DNA of 64,000 nucleotides from Daldinia sp. FL1419. Taxonomy: Eukaryota > Ascomycota > Sordariomycetes > Xylariales > Hypoxylaceae. A model generated the notes under the pieces. The model saw nothing but the letters and a program-made list of their open reading frames with translations, was not told the origin of the DNA and ran no database searches. Below are positions 22,913 to 34,331 of this stretch, in pieces; within the stretch, counting starts at the first letter, position 1; every line of letters begins with the position of its first letter. The stretch lies in NCBI GenBank assembly GCA_025201765.1, contig MU623345.1:372001-436000 (forward strand), written 5' to 3'. Both the position numbers and the translations under genes were made by a program.

Positions 22913-23711
22913 TCATTTCTTGCCCTTCTTCTTCTTGCTGCTAGGTGAACTCGAGTCGACCAATACTGCGTCATCGTCACTACCTTTCACAGATCCCTTG
23001 GTCGACGAGCCCTCTTCTAGCTCCTTCATGAAGTCCTTCTGGATGGCTTCGCGGCGCTTCTCCCACCACTGCTTGTCGGCTGCCGCTCGGCTCTCGATCT
23101 CCTCAAGCCGTGTGCGGAGCATGGTGTTTGCGGCGATCTCGTTTGCTGATTGGAAAATGGTCTGGCCCCAGCCGGTGCATAGTGCATTCGCCTGGGTAGG
23201 TTAGCGTAAGTGCGCTATGGAAAGCTGTTTGCTACAATCCGTCCTTACCTCTGTCACTACATCTCGGAGTTCCTCTTCAATTTCCTTCTCGGCCCTCAAG
23301 AATCTCTGGTTGAGATCCTCGCCAACGCTACCCCTCTGTAACAGACTGTTTAATGCTTGCTTCGAGGTCCGGATTTGAATAATGCGACGGATGTCCTCGA
23401 CGGCTCTTCGTAGTAACGCGGCCCGGATGACACTATCGGGGACCTTCGGCGCCTTCTCTTGGCCCGGTTCGGGCTCCATGTGGAGTAAAGTTAGGTAGAT
23501 ATTCCGTTGTAGGTGTGGTGGGAACCATGGTTCGAGGTTGGCATTTTGAGCTGTGGATTTGTTAGTTTCGGAGCGGCGTCTTGAGGTTGATGCAGGGAAA
23601 CGTACAAGCCTTTCGCTTTCGATAAACCGTTGAAAATGTGTACAAGGAACCTCCGAGCACACTGATATATGCGAATGGGAGCGCAAGGCTCATCCAATCT
23701 ATATCGAACAT
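22913..23711 (-). CDS. sec66: ER translocon subunit Sec66/Sec71
   Basis: Exons are 23711-23606, 23550-23249 and 23191-22913, giving 228 aa. The introns are 55 nt (GTACGT...CTAACAAATCCACAG) and 57 nt (GTAAGG...CCCAG). The N terminus is short and lumenal, followed by one membrane helix (about 8-30, LALPFAYISVLGGSLYTF) and a basic YRKRKA stop. The cytosolic domain has the family blocks EPWFPPHLQRNIYLTLLHM and CTGWGQTIFQSANEI. A charged helix (RTRLEEIESRAAADKQWWEKRR) and a Lys-rich tail close the protein. Sec66 works with Sec62, Sec63 and Sec72 in post-translational import into the ER. Both intron removals restore family sequence exactly, so the model is firm. Confidence 0.93.
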
Positions 23712-24154
23712 TTTGTATGTCCAGTCGTGGTTGCGTATATTAGAAATGTAGAAAAAAAAAAAAGAATGTGAAAGACACCGGTGACAAAATGTCGAAATGT
23801 AGCCAAAGTAGGTAATTAGGTATATGTGCCCTTTTTGGCAGTCGGGATCTTGACACTTTTCACGTAGCTCCAATCCATGGATCCCGAACCACATCTAAAA
23901 TACTTACATGTATCTTTGTACTCGCGCTAATCAATCCCATTATCGCACAAGCCACAGTTACTAAATTTGGCACGTACCGCATTGACCGCCTTGTCTAGTC
24001 CAATTTTTAGCTTATCTCTATGGGCTAGCTATCAATTTTTCTTCTGGAGCTGATACGGCAGAATTTCTTCCCATCTTTAAACTATCAACTATCACCACAG
24101 GCGCGCCTTCGATAATCTTTTGCGCGACCTCGATCAATTCAACCTATACGGACC
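23712..24154. other. Divergent promoter region sec66 / rcl1
   Basis: A 443-bp gap between two divergent start codons, presumably holding both promoters. It contains an A run at about 23,752-23,763 and nothing else recognisable. Confidence 0.6.
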
Positions 24155-25372
24155 ATGTCGGCTCCAAGACCAGAGTTCGTCAAGTTTACAGGCCATAAAT
24201 CCTTCACTCAGCGCCTTGTACTTTCAACATTAACAGGTCGGCCTATACACATATCGAAAATCCGTTCCAATTCCCCCACCAATCCTGGCCTCGCCCCGCA
24301 TGAGATCTCCTTCCTCCGTTTACTCGAAGCTGTCACCAATGGCAGTTCTATGCAGATATCGTATACTGGTACGACGATAACATATCAACCTGGTTTAATC
24401 ACGGGTGCTATACCGGGCTTCGGCGCAATAGACGATGTTCTCGAACACCAACTACCCGCCAATTGTTCGCGGGGCGTCACCTACTTCCTCCTTCCTTTGT
24501 GTCTTCTTGCGCCTTTTTCCAAATCTCACATGAATGTCCGCTTCTCAGGACCGGGCGTAATCACATCAGCTACCGAGGCAGGTGACTTATCAGTCGACTC
24601 CTTCCGTACCGCTATTCTCCCCTTATACAACCTCTTCGGTATCCCTGCAGCACGAATAGAGCTGCGAGTTCTCCAAAGATCATGCACCGGACCTCACGGT
24701 ACTGGTGGCGCGGGTGTGGTCGAACTCAGATTTGCGAGTCAGGTGCGGTTACCGAAGACATTACATCTAAACAGGAGTCCTGGAAGGATAAAAAGGATAA
24801 GAGGAGTCGCATATGCGACAGGTGTATCAGCTTCAAATAATGCGCGCATGATACATTCCGCGCGCGAAGTGCTCAACCCTCTAGTATCGGACATACATAT
24901 TGCGGCGCAGTACGATCAGGCGCCTTTGGTCCCTGACGCAGCAGACAAGCCAGGAAGCAAAAAGAGGATGGGTATTGGATTTGGTCTTAGTTTGGTTGCG
25001 GAGTCGAGCGCCGTGGGTGTATTATACTCGGCAGACGTTGTAGTACCACCCAAGGGAGGAATAGTCCCCGAAGACATCGGAAAGAGGTGCGCATACCAAC
25101 TCCTGGAAACTATAAATCAAGGAGGTTGTGTTACGGGAGCAGCCGCAGGGACCGTCTTAACTCTGATGGCTATGGGATCCGAGGACGTTGGACGGTTGCG
25201 TCTTGGGAGGGACGTTATGGGGACAGAACAGATTATAGGACTCGCAAGAGATCTAAGAAAACTTGGGGCTAGTAGTTGGGGACTTCGGGATGCCGAAGAT
25301 GACGACTCAGGCGATATAATAGTCTCGGTAAAGGGGACCGGAGTAGGTAACGTGGGTAGAAAGATTGCGTAG
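24155..25372 (+). CDS. rcl1: RNA 3'-terminal phosphate cyclase-like protein Rcl1
   Basis: A single exon of 405 aa. The start MSAPRPEFVKFTGHKSFTQRL, then HISKIRSNSPTNPGLAPHEISFLRLLE, match the cyclase-like fold of Rcl1. Later blocks (GSKKRMGIGFGLSLVAES; EDIGKRCAYQLLETINQGGCV) also fit the family. Rcl1 has the RtcA fold but lacks cyclase activity. It acts in the nucleolus with Bms1 in the U3-containing processome for early 18S rRNA cleavage. The length is slightly above that of the yeast protein (about 367 aa). Its stop codon lies only 46 bp from the stop of the convergent dsc4 gene, so the two 3' ends probably overlap. Confidence 0.93.
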   Translation: MSAPRPEFVKFTGHKSFTQRLVLSTLTGRPIHISKIRSNSPTNPGLAPHEISFLRLLEAVTNGSSMQISYTGTTITYQPGLITGAIPGFGAIDDVLEHQLPANCSRGVTYFLLPLCLLAPFSKSHMNVRFSGPGVITSATEAGDLSVDSFRTAILPLYNLFGIPAARIELRVLQRSCTGPHGTGGAGVVELRFASQVRLPKTLHLNRSPGRIKRIRGVAYATGVSASNNARMIHSAREVLNPLVSDIHIAAQYDQAPLVPDAADKPGSKKRMGIGFGLSLVAESSAVGVLYSADVVVPPKGGIVPEDIGKRCAYQLLETINQGGCVTGAAAGTVLTLMAMGSEDVGRLRLGRDVMGTEQIIGLARDLRKLGASSWGLRDAEDDDSGDIIVSVKGTGVGNVGRKIA

Positions 25373-25418
25373 TAATGATATCCTTGAGAAATTTTGTACA
25401 ATGTCATTTAACAACTAT

Positions 25419-26538
25419 TTATGGCTGTCTTGGTTGAGCTGCGGCCTGCCTCGCTCTCCTTTGTGCTGCCAAGGCCGCGAGCGTCGCATTATATCCAACA
25501 TTTTGTATAGCATAAGCAGCTGCGCTTTCGGGCGAATTCGCTCTTGTATGCCAGGCATTCCGAAGTGACTGCCGAATATTAAAGTTGGCCAAAACGGCGT
25601 TACCAGATCTCAACGTGTCAGCCAAACCCTCAAGGTCACCAGCAGGAATGGTGGATTGTCTTAGTAGGCCGACCCTTTCTTCTGCATTGCGCCCATTACC
25701 GTTGCCATTCCTGCCTCCTAGAGATTGCATTTCAGCGTCATTTACTTCCTCTACTACAGGCGCATCCCGTAAAACTCCCCGTTCCTCCGCATCATGATCT
25801 TGCCCAGTAGTAGTAGCTTCGGTGGTGGTTTCGAGGCCATCTATTTGCCTCCTTGGCCTCACCACTTTGCGCACTCTTTCTTTCTCAATGTTCACGGTCA
25901 GCATGAGGCATTGCAGCCCCAAAACCAAGAGATCTAGCAAAAGGAGAGAGAATTTGGAAGAGGGCGGTTTTTGTCCGACAAAATCGAAGAGTACGCCACC
26001 GTGGAGATAGCCTCGAGACGCTTCGCCGGCCGAGGGCAGCGAGCTGAACAAGTGTAATAATATACATAAGAAGTTGGGGCCGATAATCGCGGAGACGTGA
26101 TAGTTTGGTATGACTAGAATGGAGTCTTCAGCCCTGGGGCTTATAAACAAGGATTGAGAAATCCATCGTATCATTAGTCGGAAGAATGAACAGCTAGAAA
26201 AGTTGCGTTAGCGCCTTTGTACATATAATTCGTAGTAGATTCTCCGTTAGCAACATAGAGCAGAGAGAGGTATTATCATACTCCATATAGTATAGCGTAC
26301 ATAACTCGGCATAGACAATAGTATCTAGGCTCATGCTCAAATGCATCATGAATTGTAACTTCTTCGTAAGGCCATCTTTTGCGGCCTGCGAGAGCGACGG
26401 GTTCTGGGTAGTGGTGCCACCATCTTGGCTCTGCTCGGAGGCTGCGGATAGTGGTGAGCCGTCGGCGTTGTCCTCTTGAAGATCGTGGGACGTACGATGA
26501 GGGTCCGCCGGCGTGGTCGGGGTGGAAGCATTGTTCAT
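25419..26538 (-). CDS. dsc4: DUF1746 membrane protein, probable Dsc4 subunit of the DSC ubiquitin ligase
   Basis: Exons 26538-26282 and 26193-25419 are joined over an 88-nt intron (GTATGA...GCTAAC...TTTCTAG), giving 343 aa. After a Ser/Thr-rich N terminus, residues 59-85 (KKLQFMMHLSMSLDTIVYAE...) form a hydrophobic block. Splicing continues it as YYMDCSFFRLMIRW. Further hydrophobic blocks are GPNFLCILLHLFSSLP and KFSLLLLDLLVLGLQCLMLTV, separated by EASRGYLHGGVLFDFVGQK. This order is typical of fungal DUF1746. In fission yeast the family member Dsc4 belongs to the Golgi/endosome DSC E3 ligase that activates SREBP and removes orphan membrane proteins. The C-terminal half is polar and poorly conserved. 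Family membership is firm; the Dsc4 role is taken from orthology. Confidence 0.85.
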
Positions 26539-27086
26539 AGCTCCACCTCAATCGACGTGAGAAGCCACCGGATGATATGTTTTTACATGCTGCGAGGCCG
26601 TCATAAAAATATAGATGTGTTGCCTATTGCGCAGGTGCTCGGGGTGGAATTAAGGCGACAAAGTAAGGAGCGCTTTGGTATTTGCGGCGTTGGTTTTTGA
26701 AAAAGGCTGCAAAGCCACAAGGTTGGAATCTTGGGAAGCTGAGGATGATGTTAGAGCAGCTGAGAACGCCGCATGCACAGGTACAGTACGTAAAATAAAG
26801 TGGTTGTACCTTACGTTATTATGCATGCCACAAGGATGTACCTGTGGCTGTTGAACCTTATCTCAATTGCTGACTAAATTGATCAGCTAAATGCATAAAC
26901 ACCAAAACTTACTTCCTACAATATTAATTAGAAGTTCTTAATATCAAAGTATTTAAGGGTCGATCTAGCAGCTCAGTATCGGAATTTTGAAGAGGTATTT
27001 CTTCATTTTAACATGATTTATTAATTATACAATTGGATATACTATCATATATTTGGCTAGCGTCCTGATCCTATTTATGGCTAATG
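26539..27086. other. Intergenic between dsc4 and the PIN-like transporter
   Basis: 548 bp between the dsc4 start and the stop of the next gene on the same strand. It should contain the dsc4 promoter and the 3' end of the transporter gene. It becomes AT-rich from about 26,870 to 27,060. No gene is seen. Confidence 0.6.
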
Positions 27087-28786
27087 TTATCCCTTTGCAG
27101 CTTTTGCGGCTTCCAAAGCTCCTACGACTGCAAACGATACTATAGGGGTAATGATATAAGAGAGCTACAACGGTAAGTCTAAGCCGTAACTCATAATAGC
27201 TTCGGGTTGTCGGGTGCTTACCGTAAGGAACTTAGCTATCGACATTCGTATTTTCTGGCTCGCTCCACTGACATCGGCTAGTGCGAGGACTTTCATCGCG
27301 GTAGGACCAATAGGCATCATCATTAAAGCCCACCATAGCATGGGATCGTTAGGAAGCACATCGGTGTGAGCTGCCAGAGCCCATATGAGAGGAATACTGA
27401 TGCTATAATAAAAGTGAGCATGATACACGTAAGAGACCGGACTTAAGTTACTTACGCTGGCCAGAGTACAAATCTGACGGATGTCACAGAAAGGACGGTA
27501 CCTAGAGGTAGTGTACCTGCTTCCTCGCCCTCCTTCATTCGACGCAAGCTCAAGCTTAGTTTAACGCCGACGACAATCACTTGGAGAGATACGAACAGTT
27601 CCCCAACGTTCTTTAGACTAGAGGTGAGCCACTAAATACGCATGTCAATATAAGAACTAGAGAATTCTCCTACTATCAAGTTCTGCTATGTTTCAGAAAA
27701 CTGATTCAGCACGGGAAGGGATACGAAGCTGAAGGGGTTTTTCAGTGGCTGCTTTTTAGGTAACCTCCACGGAATAAAATACCTGCACAAAATAGACTCG
27801 AGGGAGGAGAATAGCTAGCCTTGATGCGGGTCACTTTTTATACGTACCGCATTGAAATATCCGCCTTCATCCATATCGTTGAAGAAGAGTCGATGCAAAG
27901 GCGGCGTGAGTCCTATTATCATACCGATGGTTGCACCAATGAATGGTGGGTTGACGAACGTCCCAATCGCCGCGAGTGTCTTCTGAACGGGCTTTGGACT
28001 GGATCTAAAATAGGATCGGAAAGGAGAGAGAAGCTTCTTTTCCATTCTACGCTCCCAGGACACAACTCTGCCAGGAAGGAGTGAGGTACGCTCATTGGGG
28101 TCATCTGAATCACTACCGTCTTCGGAGTCGGCGGACGAGTGGTAATCCTGCCCGTTTCCTCGGTCACGTTGGCTTTCAGGATCCATTGAATCGTCCTGCT
28201 CCTGCTCCTGCTCCTCCTCATCCTGGTGGCCATTGATCCATTTTGCGCCTTGACTAAAGGTGATGGTATTGTTGACGACCGAACAGGCGAGGAAGTACGT
28301 GCGTGCTCGCTCAATTCCTTCAGATGCCTGGCCCGCGCCAACTAACGACCCCAAAACTCCTGTTGTTTCCAGGGATTGGAGCAACAGCAATGGGAGCGAT
28401 TCAGTGTTATTGAAGGCAATAGCAGGCAGTGCCCATTTGGGTAGGCGGAAAAAAGATACAGCCGCTTTGCCAATGGCGATAGACGTGACAGTAAAAACGA
28501 TGGCCCAGACTAATAGAATGTTAGAAAGTTAGCCGAGATGTCAATTGGTGAACGTACTAATTATAGGAACATAATTCACTGCCGTGTCGAGATGCAATTC
28601 GGATCCCAATTTCGTGATCAACAAGCAGGGTAGCAGCACATTGACGCAGAGACGTGATACTTGTTCAGCAGCGTCTGTGGTAACTAGACCGAATTGAGCA
28701 GCAATAACACCAAAGCTAATCGTCAACAATACCGACAGTGAGGCCTGCACAGCACCAAGGAAGGACACGAGTAGTGGCGAGACCAT
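27087..28786 (-). CDS. Auxin-efflux-carrier-like (PIN-like) membrane transporter, five exons
   Basis: Exons are 28786-28558, 28509-27848, 27631-27456, 27402-27222 and 27164-27087 (441 aa). Introns are 48, 216, 53 and 57 nt, all GT-AG. The N-terminal helices (SFLGAVQASLSVLLTISFGV; VSRLCVNVLLPCLLITKL) and the block AFNNTESLPLLLLQSL are hallmarks of the Mem_trans family (PF03547). A cytosolic loop in exon 2 is highly acidic (DEEEQEQEQDD) and ends before FIGATIGMIIGLTPPLHRLF. Exons 3-5 restore WLTSSLKNVGELFVSLQVIVVG, SIPLIWALAAHTDVLP and KFLT-LSYIITPIVSFAVVG. Fungal members sit in the ER or vacuolar membrane; the substrate is unknown. The second intron is unusually long for this gene but removing it whole restores family sequence. 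Confidence 0.9.
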
Positions 28787-29561
28787 CTTATAAGCAACTC
28801 AACTCATTTGATGTCAAAATTCTATTGGAATATGAAAAACTAACAGCACGTCTTAATTCAATCTACGAGATATTTTGTTTTTATATACAATTTTAACATG
28901 AATGATACTATTTCGCGGACGACGTCATTACTGCCTCTGGGCACAGATCTAACGGGTGGACTTTCGTACCTGGTGCCTTACTAAAAGCGGTAGCAGGGCA
29001 CGCACCTTTTACTATAAGTACCTCACCATACGTAATTGAGTGAGTGGGATGGATGGAAGTGAGATAAGGTTTCTAATGTACTGTATTCCACTGGATCGGG
29101 TCTGCCAAGAGATACATTACCTACTATGTACACCTAGTAGGCCTGCTAAACCCGCTCGAGATAGCTCTCTCCACCCCTCCAAGTACAATACCTCCCTTGT
29201 CCTTCCTACCTTCTCAACCCTGTCTCCGTTAATCGCAGCTCAATTTTTTAGCGGAGCCCTTAGTGCCTCTTTTTTTCTATCCTTATCGGGTTTATCTATA
29301 GATCGATAGGCGCATGCCCTGAAATTTATCAACTTATTAGACACGGAACCGGATCCTTTAAGACTTGTTAATTATTTAGTCTAGATACAACTTGAGTCAT
29401 AAGGGCGAAAAGGTTCCTTTTCCTTTAGAAGCTCAATTGGACTTCAATTGGGAGTAGGGAGCTCCAAATCTTGGTCCTATAAGACCTCATCCCTTCCAAC
29501 CCTCCCGAACCTCTCCCTCAAATATTCCAGTCAGCTCCCAGCTCCCAGCTCCCAGCTTGTC
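28787..29561. other. Divergent promoter region, PIN-like transporter / arg-3
   Basis: 775 bp between divergent starts. It holds a perfect CPC1/Gcn4-type site (29393-29399) and, just before the arg-3 start, a short tandem of CAGCTCC units (about 29,532-29,557). An ATG at 29448 is in frame with arg-3 but would bury the targeting sequence; 29562 is preferred. Confidence 0.65.
29393..29399. promoter_or_regulatory. Candidate CPC1/Gcn4 binding site (TGAGTCA)
   Basis: A perfect TGASTCA palindrome-type site lies 163 bp upstream of the arg-3 start codon. In fungi, CPC1/Gcn4 binds this sequence and induces amino-acid biosynthetic genes, including those for arginine, on starvation. Position and target gene fit that role; binding itself is inferred. 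Confidence 0.6.
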
Positions 29562-32500
29562 ATGGCTCTTTCCACCAAGCTTGCAGGTCGAGCACCTGTC
29601 TTATTGCGACATGGCCGACGACTACCCATAGCCCGGAGACCGCTTACCACGGCGAGTCTTCGAGGTCCTTCTCAGCTTCTCGCCTCTACTCGAAAAGCTG
29701 GCTTCGCTCAAGAGAGGAATTTCTCTGTCACCGCCCTCTGCTCTACTGCAAGTGTAGCGACTTCTCAAGAGGCGCCGAATCCCAAGGCGTACCTAGAGAG
29801 CGGCGTAATAAAACCAAGAGATGTCGTGGATGTCAAGAAAGTGCTGGTGATCGGCAGTGGTGGTTTAGCCATTGGACAGGCCGGAGAATTCGACTATTCA
29901 GGTTGGTTCCCTAAAATCACTCTTCGACCCTGCGAGCCTGGCTGTCAAGGGTGACTCGTGCTATAAGAGCATATTGATGCTAATACATAGGCTTGTGTAG
30001 GATCGCAAGCACTCAAGGCTCTTAAGGAGGCCGGTGTAGCATCTGTTCTTATAAACCCTAATATTGCTACCATCCAGACCAACCACGTCCTCGCTGACGA
30101 AGTATACTACCTTCCGGTCACCCCCGAGTATGTATCATACGTTATTGAGAGGGAACGACCTGATGGTATCTTCCTGTCCTTTGGTGGGCAGACTGCGCTG
30201 AACTTGGGTGTGCAAATGCAGCGCATGGGTATATTAGAGCGATACGGCGTCAAGGTTCTTGGCACAAGCGTTCACACCTTGGAGCTCAGTGAGGACCGAG
30301 ACCTATTCGCCAAGGCCCTCAACGAAATTGATATTCCGATTGCCAAGTCAATTGCTGTTGGGACTGTCGATGATGCTCTGGATGCTGCTTCCAAGGTCGG
30401 ATACCCCATTATTGTTCGCGCCGCCTACGCGCTAGGAGGTCTAGGTTCTGGTTTTGCCAACAACGAGGAAGAGCTCCGCAATATGGCGGCTCGTTCCCTG
30501 ACTCTCTCGCCCCAGATCCTGGTCGAGAAGTCGTTAAAGGGTTGGAAGGAGGTTGAGTACGAAGTCGTCCGCGATGCAAACAACAACTGTATTACTGTGT
30601 GCAACATGGAAAACTTTGACCCCCTAGGAACCCACACAGGTGACTCGATTGTGGTTGCCCCTAGTCAAACCCTCAGTGACGAGGAATACCACATGCTCCG
30701 ATCCGCTGCTATCAAGATCGTTCGCCACCTTGGGGTTGTTGGCGAGTGTAACGTCCAATATGCTCTTCAGCCCGATGGTCTTGATTACAGGGTTATCGAG
30801 GTCAACGCCCGTCTTTCCCGTTCATCTGCTCTCGCTTCAAAGGCTACCGGCTACCCTCTAGCATACACTGCGGCCAAAATTGGTCTAGGCCATAGCTTGC
30901 CTGAACTACCAAATGCAGTCACCAAAACTACTACCGCCAACTTTGAACCATCCTTGGACTATATCGTAACGAAGATCCCTCGTTGGGATTTGTCTAAGTT
31001 CCAACACGTCAAACGCGATATTGGCAGTGCTATGAAGTCTGTCGGTGAAGTTATGGCTATTGGTCGAACTTTCGAAGAATCATTCCAAAAGGCTATTCGC
31101 CAGGTTGATCCCAAGTTCCTTGGTTTCCAGGGCGACAAGTTTGAGGACCTTGACTATGAACTCTCACACCCAACGGATCGTCGATGGTTGGCAGTCGGCC
31201 AGGCTATGCTCCACGAGGGTTACTCAGCCGAGAGGGTCCACGAACTAAGCAAAATTGATAAGTGGTTCTTGTACAAACTTCAAAACCTCGTTGACTGTAC
31301 CAAGGAAATGGAAGCCGTTGGAAGCCTGGAGGGCCTAAAGCGTGACCTGATCCTAAAGGCTAAGAAGATGGGTTTCTCTGACAAGCAGATTGCGAACGCG
31401 GTTAAGAGCAACGAGGATTCAGTTCGTGCTCTTCGATTAAGTATGGGTATTCGACCTTGGGTCAAGAAGATTGATACCTTGGCCGCCGAATTCCCTGCCG
31501 ACACTAACTACCTATACACTACATATAACGCTAGCTCCCACGACGTAACTTTCGAGGATAAGGGTACCGTAATCCTTGGCAGCGGTGTGTACAGAATTGG
31601 TAGCTCAGTTGAATTCGATTGGTGTGCTGTTAGCGCCACCCTTGCGCTGAGGAACATGGGCGAGAAGACTGTCATGATCAACTACAACCCTGAGACTTAC
31701 TCGACTGACTTCGATACCGCCGACAAGCTATACTTCGAAGAACTTAGCTACGAAAGGGTCATGGATATTTATGAACTTGAGAATGCTTCTGGTGTTGTTG
31801 TTTCTGTCGGTGGCCAGCTTCCTCAGAACATTGCTTTGCGTCTTCAGGAGACTGGCAAGGCAAATGTTCTTGGAACCGACCCTAAGGATATTGACAAGGC
31901 TGAGGACCGACAGAAGTTCTCCGAAATTTTGGACAGCATTGGAGTTGACCAGCCTGCCTGGAAGGAATTGACTTCCGTGGCCGATGCCGAGAAATTCGCT
32001 GAACAAGTTGGTTACCCTGTCTTAGTCCGTCCTAGCTACGTTCTTTCAGGTGCCGCCATGACCGTTATTAGAAGCCAGGAAGATCTAAAGGATAAGCTAG
32101 AGGCTGCCAGCAACGTCTCCCCTGACCACCCTGTGGTCATCACCAAGTTCATCGAGGGCGCCCAAGAGATTGATGTTGACGGTGTTGCCCACCAGGGCAA
32201 CCTAATCCTCCATGCCATTAGCGAGCACGTCGAACATGCCGGTGTCCACTCTGGTGATGCCACACTAGTCCTTCCCCCCGTTAACTTGGACGACAGGACT
32301 ATGGAGCGACTCAAGGAGATTGCCCAGAAGGTTGCCAAGGCTTGGAGCATCACGGGTCCGTTCAACATGCAAATCATCAAGGCTGATAAACCAGAAGGAG
32401 GAGAGCCCGCGCTTAAGGTTATCGAGTGTAACCTTCGAGCTTCTCGGTCCTTCCCCTTCGTCAGCAAGGTTCTTGGCACCAACTTCATCGATGTTGCAAC

Positions 32501-33236
32501 CAAGGCCCTCGTTGGTAAGAACGTTCCTGACCCCACCGATCTTATGGCTGTCAAGAGGGATTACCTTGCTACCAAGGTTCCTCAGTTCTCGTGGACTCGT
32601 CTTGCTGGTGCCGACCCGTTCTTGGGCGTCGAAATGGCCAGCACCGGAGAAATGGCTTGCTTTGGTAAGGATCTTGTTGAGGCATACTGGACATCTCTTC
32701 AGTCTGCCATGAATTTCCGTGTTCCCGAACCTGGCGAGGGTATCCTTCTTGGTGGCGAGACTTCCAAGCCCTGGCTCACCAAGATCGTCGACTACCTGTC
32801 TCCTCTCGGTTATAAGTTCTACGCTGCTGGCGAAGACGTCAAGCAGTTCATCGAATCTACCACTAAGGACAAGGTTGCCGTGGAAGTAATCGAGTTCCCC
32901 AAGGAAGACAAGCGAGCTCTTCGTGAAGTCTTTCAAAAGTACGACATCCGTGGAGTTTTCAACCTTGCCCTAGCTCGGGGTAAGACTACCATGGATGTTG
33001 ACTACGTGATGCGCCGAAATGCTGTTGACTTTGGTGTCCCGCTATTCATGGAGCCTCAAGTAAGTCTTTTATAATGATTATTCTTTATTCTACCCGTGTA
33101 TATAGATATGCTAACTTAAACCTCTCAGACCGCGATGCTCTTCGCTCAATGCATGAACGAGAAGCTACCCCGCAAGGAAGGCATCCCGCCCGAGGTCCGC
33201 CGATGGTCTGAGTTCCTGGGCGGCAAACCCTTGTAA
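29562..33236 (+). CDS. arg-3: Arginine-specific carbamoyl-phosphate synthase, large chain (mitochondrial)
   Basis: Exons are 29562-29901, 30001-33059 and 33129-33236, giving 1,168 aa. The introns are 99 nt (GTTGGT...TGTAG, a weaker donor) and 69 nt (GTAAGT...CTCAG). Removing the first restores GQAGEFDYSGSQALKAL. The first 50 or so residues are Arg-rich and acid-poor, as expected for mitochondrial import. Two homologous halves follow, each with an ATP-grasp unit: KVLVIGSGGLAIGQAGEFDYSG and KGTVILGSGVYRIGSSVEFDW open them. The C terminus is the MGS-like regulatory region. The enzyme joins ammonia (from the glutaminase small chain), bicarbonate and two ATP into carbamoyl phosphate for citrulline synthesis. 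No glutaminase or aspartate transcarbamylase domain is fused, so it is not the pyrimidine enzyme. Regulation by CPC1 is suggested by the upstream TGAGTCA. Confidence 0.95.
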
Positions 33237-34331
33237 TTTCCCAAATACCCGGATTCAAACCAGAATCCCCCCATCTATACTAAAAAGCCATCATCGAAAC
33301 ACCCACCACGGTACGGTGTTTTCTCCCCCGGTTCCCTAAAAAAACGAAAAATGGTTCATAGGCGTTTGAGCTGGGGTTCTTGCTCGAGGAGGCGGACGGG
33401 TCGGAGTGAGGGGGGGCCTCGATGATTGATGGACTGGCTTTGCTCTCTGTTATGTTGATTTTAATTTTCGTTTATTTTAAGTTTCGGTAGGAGGAGAAGG
33501 GGGTAAAAGAAAGAAAAAGGGGAGGATAGGAGGTAGGTAGGCAGATTATTTCATCTTTTGTGTCGAGTCTCGCCTCGTGATAAGGAGGGAGAGGAAGAGT
33601 GAGGTTGTCGAGTACAAAGGGTATCTGGGTAGATAGCGCAGTGGATATGCGTCTGCTATAGTATCTACTTGAATGAAATAAAAAGTTAAAAAGTACCCAT
33701 TGACCTGGCTTATATGCTTGATGTTATGATATCAAGATTTTAGTATTAAAGAAGCGTCATCCTCGAGGGGATGGTACTACGTATTAAACCCCATTGTCGT
33801 CTTTTCCAATGACATTATAGTTATAGTCTCTAGCCTCCTTAGTTAGAAGGGAAACCAATAGACCTAAACTGGCTCACCTGCTTTCATAGACTCTACCTAA
33901 ACTAGATGTTTAAGGTAGCATTAACATGAGGCAAGCATTCATATTACGTGAGTGGTAAGAATACCATTCTACGCACAAAAGATGTACTTGGTACAATTTC
34001 TTTTTACCTTCCAATTCGTTGGTGATGGGAAGATGTGTATTACGAATAAGGGGGTACTACCATAACCACAACCGTCTCCATCTGAAAGCTGGGCTTTTCG
34101 GTTTCCCATCCCCTAGGCACAAAGATATATCGTTCACCTCCTTCTATGCTGATCAAAAGACAGATGGAAGTACCTATCTGTCTGACCGCCAATGACAAGA
34201 AAAACCCTGCCACAGTGCCGCTCATTAAACCATTGGCTAATTCCTAACCCCTCCCTTCCTTCGCGCCGAAACGAACCCATGCGAAACACATACCACGGGC
34301 TCCTATCCTTCTCCTTCGATGTACTTGAGGA
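33237..34331. other. Intergenic between convergent arg-3 and npl4
   Basis: 1.1 kb between two stop codons, holding both 3' ends. It includes purine-rich stretches (about 33,485-33,540). The small open frame 34040-34225 (-) is not supported by anything recognisable. Confidence 0.6.

Noticed and set aside
29448..29561. In-frame upstream ATG extending arg-3 by 38 codons
   Set aside because: The extension is Ser/Leu-rich and includes the CAGCTCC tandem; the ATG at 29562 gives a normal mitochondrial presequence.
32265..32936. A 223-codon antisense frame within arg-3
   Set aside because: It lies opposite conserved carbamoyl-phosphate synthase sequence and has no motif.
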